Part shown: piece by piece, positions 46,801-57,526 of the stretch | Numbering within the stretch: position 1 is the first letter of the stretch | How the letters are laid out: each line of letters starts with the position of its first letter | Assembly: GCF_008831285.2 (NCBI RefSeq) | Contig: NC_045145.1 | Span: forward strand, 13,886,802-13,950,801 | Reading direction: 5' to 3' | Length of the DNA: 64,000 bases | Source of the DNA: Nymphaea colorata | Taxonomy: Eukaryota > Streptophyta > Magnoliopsida > Nymphaeales > Nymphaeaceae | Notes under the pieces: generated by a model | Told to the model about the DNA's origin: nothing | The model's database searches: none | What the model saw: only the letters and a program-made list of their open reading frames with translations | Position numbers and translations under genes: made by a program

Positions 46801-49800
46801 GTATTCTCCTAGTGAACTGAAAGTATCATGAGTCAGCAAAAATCAACTAGAAGACGGTATTCTCCTAGTGAACTGAAAGTAGACTTTTACCATTCTAGAT
46901 GAATAAAAGCTAAATAAGATAAAAAAAAAAAAGACTTAGAACCTAAGTCACATGGATACTTCAGTAAGGTTCACGTACCCGTGTCGCCGTACCCGTACCC
47001 AAAGTGGGTACTTTGACACTTGGGTACCTATAGATCCAAACTGCTTAATTTTACTTTGATTTAATTTTTTTCACTTTACTTTTTATTATATTCTTTGGAT
47101 GTGAAAATTCGATTGATGTTCATATTTGACTAAGGGGCTGCTTGGTTGTCCATATGTTTAAAGTTTTTCACAGGCTTCTAAAACACACTGTTGCAAGAGC
47201 CGTTGATATATATTTTTTATGTTATTTATTTGTTTATGTTGATGTATATTCTTTATTTTGATATATATTTTCTAAGTATTTCTTATTGTTCATATATATA
47301 TATATATATATATATGACAAACCTTGAAATCGATAACTAAGAATCGTTATTATCATTGTCAACAGCAAAATGGTTGGCCACAGGGAAAGAGCACAACCAA
47401 CAGGATTTTCGAGGAATTCTGTTATTGTATAACGACCAAGATCTAGCTTCATTTTTTCCTGTTGTATTAGTTCTCTTTTTACAAAAACAGTAGAAGAACA
47501 GCTGTTCATTAGCTGAAGGAAATTAATAGCCAGAACAGCATAGGAAATCAAATCTAAAGAGCCAAGGAAATTGTGAAAGAAGAGTCCAGCTACATTATGG
47601 TGATCAACAAATGGAACCAAGACAGACACTGGCTACACCAGTAGCATCTATCTTCTCATGCGAAGATAAGACATTGGTTCCCAACTTCTCCATACCAACT
47701 CCATACAAATTCTTCTTGCAATAAAGAATGGATGTGATCCGCAAGTCTTCTCTCAGCTCTAGCTAGAAAAAAATGTTTTGAACTTTCTCATTTCTTGTGC
47801 ATGTTGCCAAAGATGGACACCTAAAAATCCCATCCAGATCCACTTAGGGAGATAGGTGAACTTGAGTTGGCCACGAACTTATTTCAACTTGAATAACGTG
47901 GAGAGGGAAAGAGTTTGGTGGCTGGGTTTGTGGGGTTAAATATTGACACTTTTTATCATATACTAAGCATAAGATAAGCTCTTTACAATTATTTGGAGAG
48001 AAACTCACACTGATATTTAACTTCCTAACAGCACTCGGAGTCATAATTTGTACACTTCTACAAATTTAACATAATCAGATCCGCTTGCAGCCTCACACAA
48101 TGTTTTTCAGTCAAATTACTTAAAACAATAACAATCATGATTATGTACTGCAGTCTCATTCATGACCCATTATCTGCTTCCTAACTGATTTCTGCTTTAG
48201 CTTTTTAATTGAGTCGATGCTCCGCAAAGATCTACCTGATAGAGACACACAGCCAAAACACATAGAGGTGGAAGTTACATGTGTTTTGGCAAGTTAAGTA
48301 CTCAAATTAATGATATGGTACCAAATTTCAGCTTCAATCTTATTCTGATCCTAACTATACAAAGCACATGAAACAATTTAGACACATAAAACAAAGGTTT
48401 CTAAAATAGTAAATTATGAGAACAGACTTCTCTAGAGCGTCCTATTGCTAGAAACTCATCTTTGTTGTTTCTTTTTCCTTGGCACTTTCCTTTTCTCCTG
48501 AAGGAGTTTCTACTCTCTTGCGAGCCCTTACTTGTTACATGTAAAGTTTTTATTCTTCGGTTTTCAAACAAGAAAAGTGAATCCCATTTGATTGAGAAGT
48601 CCTCATCAGCATAATGTTCTTCAAACACATCATGCGACTATGCATCAAAATCAAAAGGACAAAACCAAGAACTGGCACGTAAAACGACTGAGTTTACTAT
48701 CTTGTTATCTAAGGACTTGTTTTTTATTCATCTTCTTCTGAAATATAGTTCATGTTCCTCAAAATAAAAATAAAAAAGAATCGGCTTCTTCTAAGAAGCG
48801 TTAATCTAAACAAAACAATCAACAAGACTCTTGTTCTTTTGCCTCACTTTGATAAAATTTTGCAACAAAATCGAGGGGAATGTGTTTCCCCGACGCACAA
48901 TGTTTCAGCATTTAATAGCCAAGAAGTATAACAACGAAAATGAAAAAGGTCCTTCACCTTCATAATCGAGGGAAAATCACTTAACCAACTGATGCAGCGT
49001 GCGTATACGCACATGACATGAAATGGCAGCAGAACAAGGAACAAGCTACTCACCTCTGCACAGTTCTCCTCAATCTTGTGGCGCAGCTTCAAGACATACT
49101 CGCTGCTCACGTCAATATTGTTCAGAGCAGTTGCAATCTCGGTTCCCGTCTTCTGTACCCCAACTCCACCAAGAAACAGCTTAGCTCCCAAATTGGGTTC
49201 TCGACATTTCTGCTGCAAGGCCTCCTGGTATTCATTGCCCAAGAGGTTCATGGCCCCACTGAGGACCGCAGAAACCGAATGGATATTTGAGGTAGAGATT
49301 GCCCTCCTGCAACAACTCTCTAAAACGTAGAACACATCATCCACCATCGACGTTGTAAGGCTATCCGGCACTTGCTCGTCAATCTTAATAGCCTTCTTCA
49401 CATTCTCGACCATAAAGAACTCCTCAAGGATGACATAGTACCCAGTAAGCTCTTGAATCACCTTGTTGAATTCACCACTTCGGAAAGCTTTAGCTGCCCG
49501 AGGGCCGATCTGGGCGTCCACGGAGTTCAACTCCCTGATTTTAGCCGACATGAATTCGGTATAATCCTCACCCAGCTGTGCAAGCGAGACTATTTCCTCA
49601 AGGTAAATCACGATCTCCCTTGGGTCCGGACCGTCCGCAACCCCAACGGAGAGGAGATTCTTACTGTACGAGTTGATCTCTGAAGCTAACCTCGCCAATT
49701 TCCTATAGTCCATATATCTTTTCAAGATAATCGACCCTCTCGAATCACATTCTTCTTGAAGCTCGCAGATTGCATACGCGATCGCGTCTTCCCCGCACAG

Positions 49801-50673
49801 TCCCTTGAGAACATCTTCGTTCTCTTGCACTGCGAGAACGATATCCTTGAACAGAGTCGTCAGGCACGCCACGAAGTCGGCCTGCTCTCGAGTTCCGTTG
49901 TGTCCTACAGACTGTTCCACCAATTCCATCAAATGCTCGAATTCTAACCTAGATCTCAAGGAGATAACCTTTCTAAGATAGGCAACGTAGATCTGCAAAG
50001 CCTCGTTCTGTATCCCTAGAGGACAGAAGAGCTTCACGAACCTGAGAATCATCGGGTGGTCCCTCTGGTCGATCGCCGCCGTCAGTCTCTTCCTTACAAT
50101 CCCCTCCAATAGCCTCTTCGACTCCAGAAGCTGCTCTCTCTGCTCCGAGAACCCTGAACCGCCGAACTCTGCATCAATCCGAAGGAATGTGTGCACGGAA
50201 TCGGCCGCCGACTCGTATTCCTCGGCCTCGAGCGCCTTCTTCGCTAAGTCTATGCAATTGCCCCTCTGGACAATGGCGTCAATCCGAGAGATCGTCGACC
50301 CAACCTGTGACTGCGCCAGATCGAGCTCCCGGACCTTGCTGCTAACCTGATCCGCCAGATCGCACGTGGACTGGATGCTCGAGAGCATGTGATCCGCATC
50401 CGCCCTCACGATCTCCAGTATCTCCGCCGATTTGAGAAGCCCAGTGAGCTGCCGCTCAATCTCGGACCTCTGGGAGAGAATGCCCTCTAGCTCGATGTCG
50501 AGGCTTCTCTGGTATGCCACGCACTCGTGGAGGAGGCGAGTCATGGCGCCGACGTCCGTGAGCCGTCGGATCTTGTCTAGGGTTTCCGAATTCCCGAAAT
50601 CGACAGTGGTGGCGACTGCGCTCTCGTCGTGGTCTGCATCTCTCGAGACCGGCGACCCGCTCGACACCGCCAT
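43843..50673 (-). CDS. COG4: COG4, conserved oligomeric Golgi complex subunit 4, 749 aa
   Basis: COG4 belongs to lobe A of the Golgi tethering complex, which captures retrograde intra-Golgi vesicles and interacts with SNAREs. Two minus-strand exons: 50673-49054 (540 codons) and 44472-43843 (209 codons plus stop). They join KIEENCAE to VFPAPADREKLKSC in phase 0 with GT donor and AG acceptor. The start MAVSSGSPVSRDAD is chosen because homology to plant COG4 begins shortly after (GAMTRLLHECVAYQRSLDIELEGIL), while the longer upstream extension is not COG4-like. The N-terminal quarter is predicted coiled coil (RSEIERQLTGLLKSAEI), followed by the helical COG4 domain. The C-terminal exon holds the most conserved block: [59 protein letters not shown]. 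No lesions were seen. The 4.6 kb intron carries a LINE remnant. Confidence 0.95.
44989..46077 (+). mobile_element. LINE (non-LTR) 3' remnant inside the COG4 intron
   Basis: On the strand opposite COG4, a broken frame reads like the zinc-binding region that follows reverse transcriptase in plant L1-type elements: DELIWVDGRVKSMKEG, then IWSYTAPARAQWYLYVACKERLPTYDRIKKQGIA, LLITCTAA, VWNKVVRKFGRTRTPW and NFHMVIWTIWWMSNRVVHEE. A further stretch ending near 46077 resembles the following C-terminal part. At least one stop (after GIALAN, about 45288) and one frame change interrupt it. The reverse transcriptase and endonuclease parts are absent, as expected for a 5'-truncated insertion. Related non-coding 3' sequence may extend to about 46240. 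Target-site duplications were not identified. Confidence 0.75.
46078..49053. other. Remainder of the COG4 intron
   Basis: No exon or RNA gene is supported here. It contains a 56 bp tandem repeat (46771-46880), a short GTACCC-rich patch (46975-47030), and a TA microsatellite at about 47296-47315. Exon continuity across the whole intron is confirmed by homology, so no COG4 exon is missing. Confidence 0.6.
46771..46880. repeat. 56 bp tandem duplication in the COG4 intron
   Basis: The unit starting CATGAGTCAGCAAAAATCAA and ending GTGAACTGAAAGTAT is present twice back to back (46771-46826 and 46827-46880). One internal difference was seen (GAAGAAGG versus GAAGACGG). The near-identity suggests a recent event. 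Confidence 0.92.
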
Positions 50674-52410
50674 GAACCCCTCCCTCTTCCTCCCGCCCTT
50701 CCGCAGATCTACATCACACGATGAAGTTCTTTTACAGGATGGAAACACCGTCGCAACGATGACGAAGAAGATGAAGAGACGGGAAGCAAAATGGAGGGAC
50801 GGGGCTAAGGAACGGCGCCTGCCTGCACGGGTTCTGGTTCGTACCGCTGTCCGTTTATTCAATGTATCGCTGTAAAAACGATTCGATTTACAGAATCGGC
50901 TAACGAGTCGATCCTGTCTCGGCAATGCTGATACAACTCGAACCAGCTTGAAGAAAAAAAAAAACTGACATGCGAACGCCTTATTATATATACTATTGGA
51001 ATCCACGAGTTGTGTCTGAAAAGATGAGAATTGGAGTGGATCGTGTTAGATCATGATCAAAACCATAGTGGATCAATAGATCCGAAGTCAACATTCACAT
51101 AGAAATAAAAAGATGGACTATAATAAACAAAAACCAAATTCGATGAAAATATTTGAACAAACTACGAACATTCTATATATTTACGAACACTAAAATTAAT
51201 GTAAAGCCTGATTTAGTTGAAGTTCTTTTTATGAAAAACACTGACTTTTTTATTATAAAAAATTTAGTGTTAAAGGAGTCAAATGACAATTAAGTACAAA
51301 AAATATTTAACTTAATATATGTTTCCTATCATATTTTAAAAATCATACATGTACAAGATTATATTGCTCTGAAGATAGCTAAATAATCAATTTTAAGGTG
51401 TCTAGTTTTTGTCTTTTAAATAAGTGGTCTAGCACGCGCGTGTGCGCGTAATATATAATATGAAAGATGTTGAATAAATAAACAAGAAATTATATGCATT
51501 GATTAGAAATCATAGATTGTCTTGATTAATTTATAGTTCACAAGTTTACAGAATACTATCTACAAGATTATTTTTAAACTAAATGACAATAAATACTTTT
51601 CACTTAAAAAACATTTTACACGTAATATGTTATAAACCATCAATTAAATTTAATGACATATCTGATAGCTCATAACTAATTCATATAATCTTCTTAGACG
51701 TACTGGTGATTCCTTATGGCAGAGATGTTTGGATCAGTTGGAAACGAATCTGTTGCGCAGGAATGTCGTTAAGTAAATAGCTATACCAATTTCAACAAAG
51801 ATTTTAAAGTGCACGACCGCTTGGAGATGCTGAAATGGGGACTTCAAGATTTCCAGCCACAGAGAGATCAGCCTTATAAAACGATGGTAACTGATGGTTC
51901 GGAGAAGGTTGGCTTCCTTGCATCCGGTCACCTAGACAGGTGAGTGTGCGCAGTTAAAGCATCCAAGTGGAACGCGCAATCTGCTGATTCATATGTTATT
52001 TCTTGTGACTTGCTGATGCCCAAAACTAATAACAGGTTTGAGCCTGTGGATACGGCTGCTTCTGCCTGGCCTTCACTTTCTCAAAGTAAGTGACCTTTAA
52101 CTAATGAAACAACTACTGATTGATTTTTTTCAGTTTATATTTCTCGTTCCTTTTTGGTCTAGAACAGCAGCAGTTCTGTGTCCCATCCCATCTATGATTT
52201 CCAAACCTGTATGAATTCCATGTATCTATGCAGGGGCCGACAAGAGACTGGCCACAGACACTGGTATGGAGAATTTGTCGTCTTATTTCGGTTCTCTTGC
52301 ATTTACAGAGAATGAAGTCATCCTAACTAATCGCAGAACAATGTGCATTCAACAATCAAGGCGTGAATGATGGCACCTGAAGAGATTATATGGGTGATAG
52401 CAGGTCTACG
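50674..52410. other. COG4 upstream region and AT-rich spacer
   Basis: The first 300 bp or so should contain the COG4 promoter and leader. The rest, to about 51.7 kb, is AT-rich without recognised content. From about 51.88 kb short plus-strand open stretches end in donor-like sites (CACCTAGACAG followed by GTGAGTG at about 51939; TTTCTCAAA followed by GTAAGTG at about 52086). They may be decayed 5' exons of the kinase pseudogene that follows, but I cannot match them to the family. Confidence 0.4.
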
Positions 52411-52415
52411 CCAAA

Positions 52416-52612
52416 AAGAAATGTAGGCACATCAGATGAGAAATTTATGGCTTTTATTTGGGAAAAAGAAATGTAGACACATCAGATGAAAATTTTATGG
52501 CTCTTATTGGGGAAAAGAAATGTAGACACATCAGAAGAGAAATTTATGGCTTTTATTGGGAAAAAGAAATGTAGACACATCAGATGAGAAATTTATGGCC
52601 TTTATGGGGAGG
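52416..52612. repeat. Four-copy 49-50 bp tandem repeat
   Basis: The unit AAAAGAAATGTAGACACATC followed by AGATGAGAAATTTATGGCTTTTATT is repeated four times, with ATGTAG starts at 52421, 52471, 52520 and 52569 (spacing 50, 49, 49). In one frame each unit reads RNVDTSDEKFMAFIGK-like, so the repeat seems to have grown from coding sequence of the adjacent kinase pseudogene. The 49-50 bp spacing breaks the frame from unit to unit. Confidence 0.92.
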
Positions 52613-53640
52613 AGACGACGAATCTATCTTCAGGAGTTGCTACTGCAACTTAGTGTACTTCTGCCGCTCCCTTAAATTCTGGGACGTACAACCAACCATT
52701 TTCCAAGGACAAGAACCAGAAAGTCGAAAGGGATCCTAGGGGGGAACCTGATGCTTATATAAAAGCTACAAGCAAGCAGATGAAAGCTCCTTACATTCAA
52801 AGTGACTCAAATGCTCTATCAGCAGCAGCACCTTCATTACGAATGTCCTTATCATCTGTTTCACAAACTTCCTCAGGCATTGAAGATGAGGGCCTTTTAC
52901 AGGGAGGAAAGCATTTAAAACAGGAAATCATCCAGCCCGCCAATGGATCTGTTGATTGTGTTAAAATTTTCAAATCTAACCAACAGCTTGTCGGGGGAAA
53001 AGATGTTTTTGGTTCCCATATGAAAAATGAAATGAGACCCCAGCCTGTGGGAACAAGAATGTCTTCATCAAATATCAACCTCGAGCCATCTGGTGTAGGA
53101 AATAAAGGGAACATAGCTAGTAACAAAGAATCTACCTCACGTAAGGAGCAATATGATCCTGATGTGGTGTTCAAAGTCAATGTAGGGCCACCTGAAGCTT
53201 TTATGTGCGACGACCAGAACTCCGATGGAAACACTATCGACTGCGGTTGGCCATCTGATATTTGGTCTCTTGCATGTATTCTCTATGGAAGAAAACCCTT
53301 CGTGTAATATAAAACGTTCTGCGCCAAGTTCAAAGTGATAACTGATAGAAATCATGAGATCTCTTACGGACCCGTATGAAATCCTTGGTTGGTTGATCTC
53401 GTGAAAAACTGTCATGCATAGGACCGCAATGAAAGATGCGGATAACTCAATTACTTGAATAGCCTTTTCTTCCATCTCCAGTGCCTTCTCAGGTACAGTC
53501 AACCCCGGAACAGCACTGTAAGCTACTTGTACAGATTGATGACCGTTATAGTGCTGTTCCACAAGTTTCTCTACTTTGTAGTCAATTAAAGCAGCTTAAT
53601 GTTAAATCGAGCATAGGCACAAAGAGTTCTGCAGAAATGT
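52569..53640 (+). pseudogene. MPS1/TTK-type dual-specificity kinase pseudogene
   Basis: MPS1 kinases monitor chromosome attachment at the spindle checkpoint. The frame from about 52654 through the open stretch 52780-53307 reads like the linker ahead of the kinase domain ([15 protein letters not shown]). It then jumps straight to [32 protein letters not shown], which belongs after the activation loop. The whole N-lobe, HRD and DFG region is therefore deleted. Beyond it the frame has stops at 53305, 53377, 53419 and 53443, yet still reads YKTFCAKFKVITDRNHEISYGPV, NPWLVDLVKNC and DRNER. After a frameshift, a tail-like stretch reads PFLPSPVPSQ. Another in-frame stop lies at 52651. No intron interrupts the linker-to-C-lobe stretch, so retroposition or an intron-spanning deletion is possible. 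It cannot encode an active kinase. Confidence 0.85.
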
Positions 53641-54252
53641 AAGTTGGCATCTACCATGTCTTTTTTGGTAGAAAGTTGATAGCTATTTGTTATATTCCTT
53701 TCTTATTTTATGTTGTGTCATGTACAAACAACTCATGAAATTCTAAAGAATGGGAGGACGGATCATGGGTAAAGCCACATATTTGCCAGGCGAGGTATGT
53801 GATTTGTGACCTTTTTACCCCCCTTTCAATAAACACGTTACACATTTGTGCCTGCTGTCCTAAATTTCTGGCTCCACTGACCAGAAGATCCCTACGAATA
53901 GCAGGGATTTTGCTTGATCAACTTTAATTTTTCAGAAACTGCCCTCTAGCAAAAATAAGGAGCATACAACAATCCGGTCTGGATAAGTGTTCAAGAAAAG
54001 TGTCGGTTTCTCCTATAGTGGAAGAGGAACCCTTTCTGTTCTCATTTCAAGACACTTAATCCCGCAGAAGATGTATCTGTCATGCAGACAAGTTCGAACC
54101 ATTTAGGCTTGAGGTAAGATGCACACAGAGAGACTGCAATGTGGATGAGCAAATAAAAAGCAATTTTCTCAGACCAAGTAGCAAAGGTAATTGCTGAACT
54201 TTTAAACTGTATCCTGTGGATAAGCCAAATCGGTAGCACACACTAATACATT
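53641..54252. other. Tail-to-tail spacer between kinase pseudogene and ASHR1-like gene
   Basis: A donor-like ATGTAAGTTGG at about 53638 and a later acceptor-like TTTTTCAG near 53936, followed by AAACTGCCCTCTAGCAAAAA, hint at a decayed last exon of the kinase pseudogene. The rest should include the 3' UTR of the minus-strand ASHR1-like gene. No separate gene was seen. Confidence 0.4.
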
Positions 54253-57200
54253 TCAAGTACCATTTGAGGAGGTAGCAAACCAGTTGGCCTCAGCACGTGC
54301 TTCATCTACCAAGTGAAAGAGTTCTTTCATAAAAGATGTGTTTGCTCCATGAGTGATCCTTAATATATCCATTGCCTTGGTCAAGGATTTGAGGGCATCC
54401 AGTGTTGCACCAAGGAACCTGCCATAGCAAGAGCGGAAGTCAAAACCCAGGAAACAGAATTTCTAAGTTCTTTTTAATTACCCATAGACCTTTAGGGAAA
54501 AATGAGAATATCGTATGTTTTGAAAATTATAAGCTGCATTGAAATTGACAAAAACATGGTAGAACATATCAAGTCACTTTCATGCTCTTTCTTTTGGATA
54601 GTCAAATCTACGGTTAAGCACTGGCAGGTCATCACCAGATCATGTTAAGTATGCTTCAACTTAAAAATTTTGAATGTCCATATTATGAGGTATGCTTCAC
54701 CTGACATCCATGTCCTCACGGAATCAACTCCTTGAAAAGCTTACAATGAAAATAAAGAAAAAAGTGCCCTCACCATTTGAGCTTCCCACAGGCGTATAAT
54801 AACATCCATGTCTTCATGGTATCAACCCCTTGAATAGCTTACAAGTTACAATGAAAATAAAGAAAAAGAAAAGGTGCCCTCACCATTCAAGCTTTCCACA
54901 GGTGTAGTACTGCAATCCGAGTAGAGGATGGATTGGTGGATATGCTCCTGCAGAAATGTAAACAAGTAAAATGGTAACTGGTGATGAAACTTGAAAACAC
55001 AGGATTCTGCACAAAAAAGTTCTACATCAATAATAAAAATTGTATTACAACATTTTCTGTGGGTTGCACATGTGGCAGGTTATTAATTCATCAGATTTTG
55101 GTTAAGTTAAGAGGTCATCATAGTCCTTTCCATTAATTGACACCAGATGGATAAACATAAAACCAGGTTCAAGAGATACAATGATTGTGAAAGTATACTG
55201 TCATCAGAAAGGATGGCTTTTACATGAAGGACGGAACAATTTCACTTATCAATATCAATCAGAGAATTTTCGAACAAAGAAACACTTGAAGATGCATTTT
55301 ATCATGGCATATGGACATGAGCCTATCTAAATTTACCATGTGAGAATTTATAAAGTAACAGCGGACTTTCAAGTAAAGCAATTGTACTTTGATAAACTGG
55401 AATTGTTAGTCGGCAGTACTCGAGTGCTTCTTCCCAGTCCTTCAGCTCCATATGCATCTATCAGCAAACGGGTTGGTTAGATTCAACATAAAACTTTATA
55501 ATAGCCAGTGACAAATTCAGAGACCACTCTGAATCCAAACAGAACCAACTTAATTAGCACAGAGCTAAAAGGGGGGGGCAGCACCTCTAATCGCACCCTT
55601 TTCAAAAAAATTTCCGTTCTTTTTTTTTCTTCTCTCTCCCTCTCTTTCTCTCTCTCCCTCTACAGTACAAAAAGGACATATTAAGCTAAGAACTATGATT
55701 ATATATGTATATAAATATATATATACATACATATATATATACACCCTTGTCCACCCACACAATTTTTGGGATGTGCCGCACTGGCATGGGCACCCACATT
55801 TATGTGACATAGCTTTGTCACATAGCCTTTTGTCCATAAACTCTATATTGTATATACGTAAACCTACGTCAACGAGAAAGAGCTACGGTTCATGCTAGCA
55901 GTTCAGGGCTCCGGACCAGAAAGAGAATAGTCTAGATATTAGTCTGGTCTCAGCTAAAGCTAAATAAGCTCAATTGAAATTATGTGAAGGTCATAATAAA
56001 GTTTTAGAATCAAAAGAAAAAAAGGAAACAATAACACCTTCAGCAAAGTCTCTCGAGTCCGGACCAACTTAATTGACATAGAGTGGAACAACTTGGCTTG
56101 AAGAAGCTCCACTTCTTTGTATTTGACAACAGCTTCAGAGGAGCCTGATTTGACATAGGAAGCATCATCCAGAAAATGTGAAGATTGGACATGTCGACAT
56201 GTGGGGGCATGCTTGCAATTGACTATCAAACGGTTATGACTGTGAAGTACAAATATTCAATAAATGCCAACATGTTTAGCTAAATACGTTATGCATACTT
56301 CCAGAAGAAAGATGTTTAGAAGCACTATCCAACTTCTCTTCCACCTCACTAGAAAGTCTTGTTATCTCTTGCATGTACCGTGGAAATCCACAACTCTGGC
56401 ATATAAATAGTTTCAGGTCTACACAAGGAAGCAACAGGGTGAACTCTGTAGCCAGTTCAAAATTGTATAATAAGGAAAACTGCTTAGGCAAATCATAAAA
56501 AAAGGTCCTCACTCTGTTCATATTTTACCAGGGTTCAGAAGAAGGTAACCATCACAATTTTCGTCTCTACATTTATAACCTTCTAAAATAGCATTTTCCT
56601 CAAGATCATCTTTCTGACCCTGCAGTAAAACAGATGCCAAAAATATGTTTGATCTTCATGTGAAGCAAATAGGAGAAAGCAAAAATCTCATCAGTTATGA
56701 AGAACAAATAGAACAGATGGTACCACTTTCATGCAGCGGATGCACATACAGTTGAAAAGGTATTGCTCCTTAAGAGCTTTCCGTCGTGTCGTGGTGCTTG
56801 CAGCAGTCTCAATATAACTTATTACCACCTTGCAAAATGTCAAAGATTATCAGGAGATGACAACACATCCATGTGTGTTTGAGATTAGAGAAAGCATAAG
56901 GGAAAAATGTTCTTACTTCTGAGCCTCTGATTATAGGCTCAACTGCACGAACTACTGCTAACTTTCCTTCAAATAGCAACACAGAATTGGGCAAGCAGCT
57001 TTACAAAGATGGAAAATCATTTAGATAAATGTAACTGCACTAAAGTTGAATTTAAAGTACATGCTACAAAATGGTCTATAAGTTTAAGTACCTATGGTTA
57101 ATAATGGAAATCACAGGATATAGGCCAGTACCCAATGGCCTGAGTTCACTGTCACAAATTGTATGAGCATTGCAAGCTAGCTGCATGTAAAAAAGAAAAT

Positions 57201-57467
57201 GACAATAAGAAACAACTATTTTTACCAAAAAGTTTCACTTAATATGTGACAAGAAGCATAACTCATTAAAACAAACTTCAACAGATTGGAAGGTCCCCTC
57301 CCAATATCTCTTTCTCTTAAGCATAATGGAAGGATGTTAGACCCCAACCCAATTTATCGGCTCCTTTTGTTTCCCTTACTTCATGTTTTGAAATTATGTT
57401 TAAAAGTAACCCAGTTGAGCCGGGTCAGGTGGACTAGTTAGTTTAGTTGGTAACAATCCACCTCATC

Positions 57468-57526
<59 letters not shown>

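Noticed and set aside
50674-51006. Upstream extension of the COG4 frame by 111 codons.
   Set aside because: The extension is not COG4-like; the conserved N-terminus fits the ATG at 50673.
52416-52612. Regularly spaced repeats considered as a CRISPR-like array.
   Set aside because: The units are contiguous without unique spacers, in plant nuclear DNA, and derive from coding sequence.
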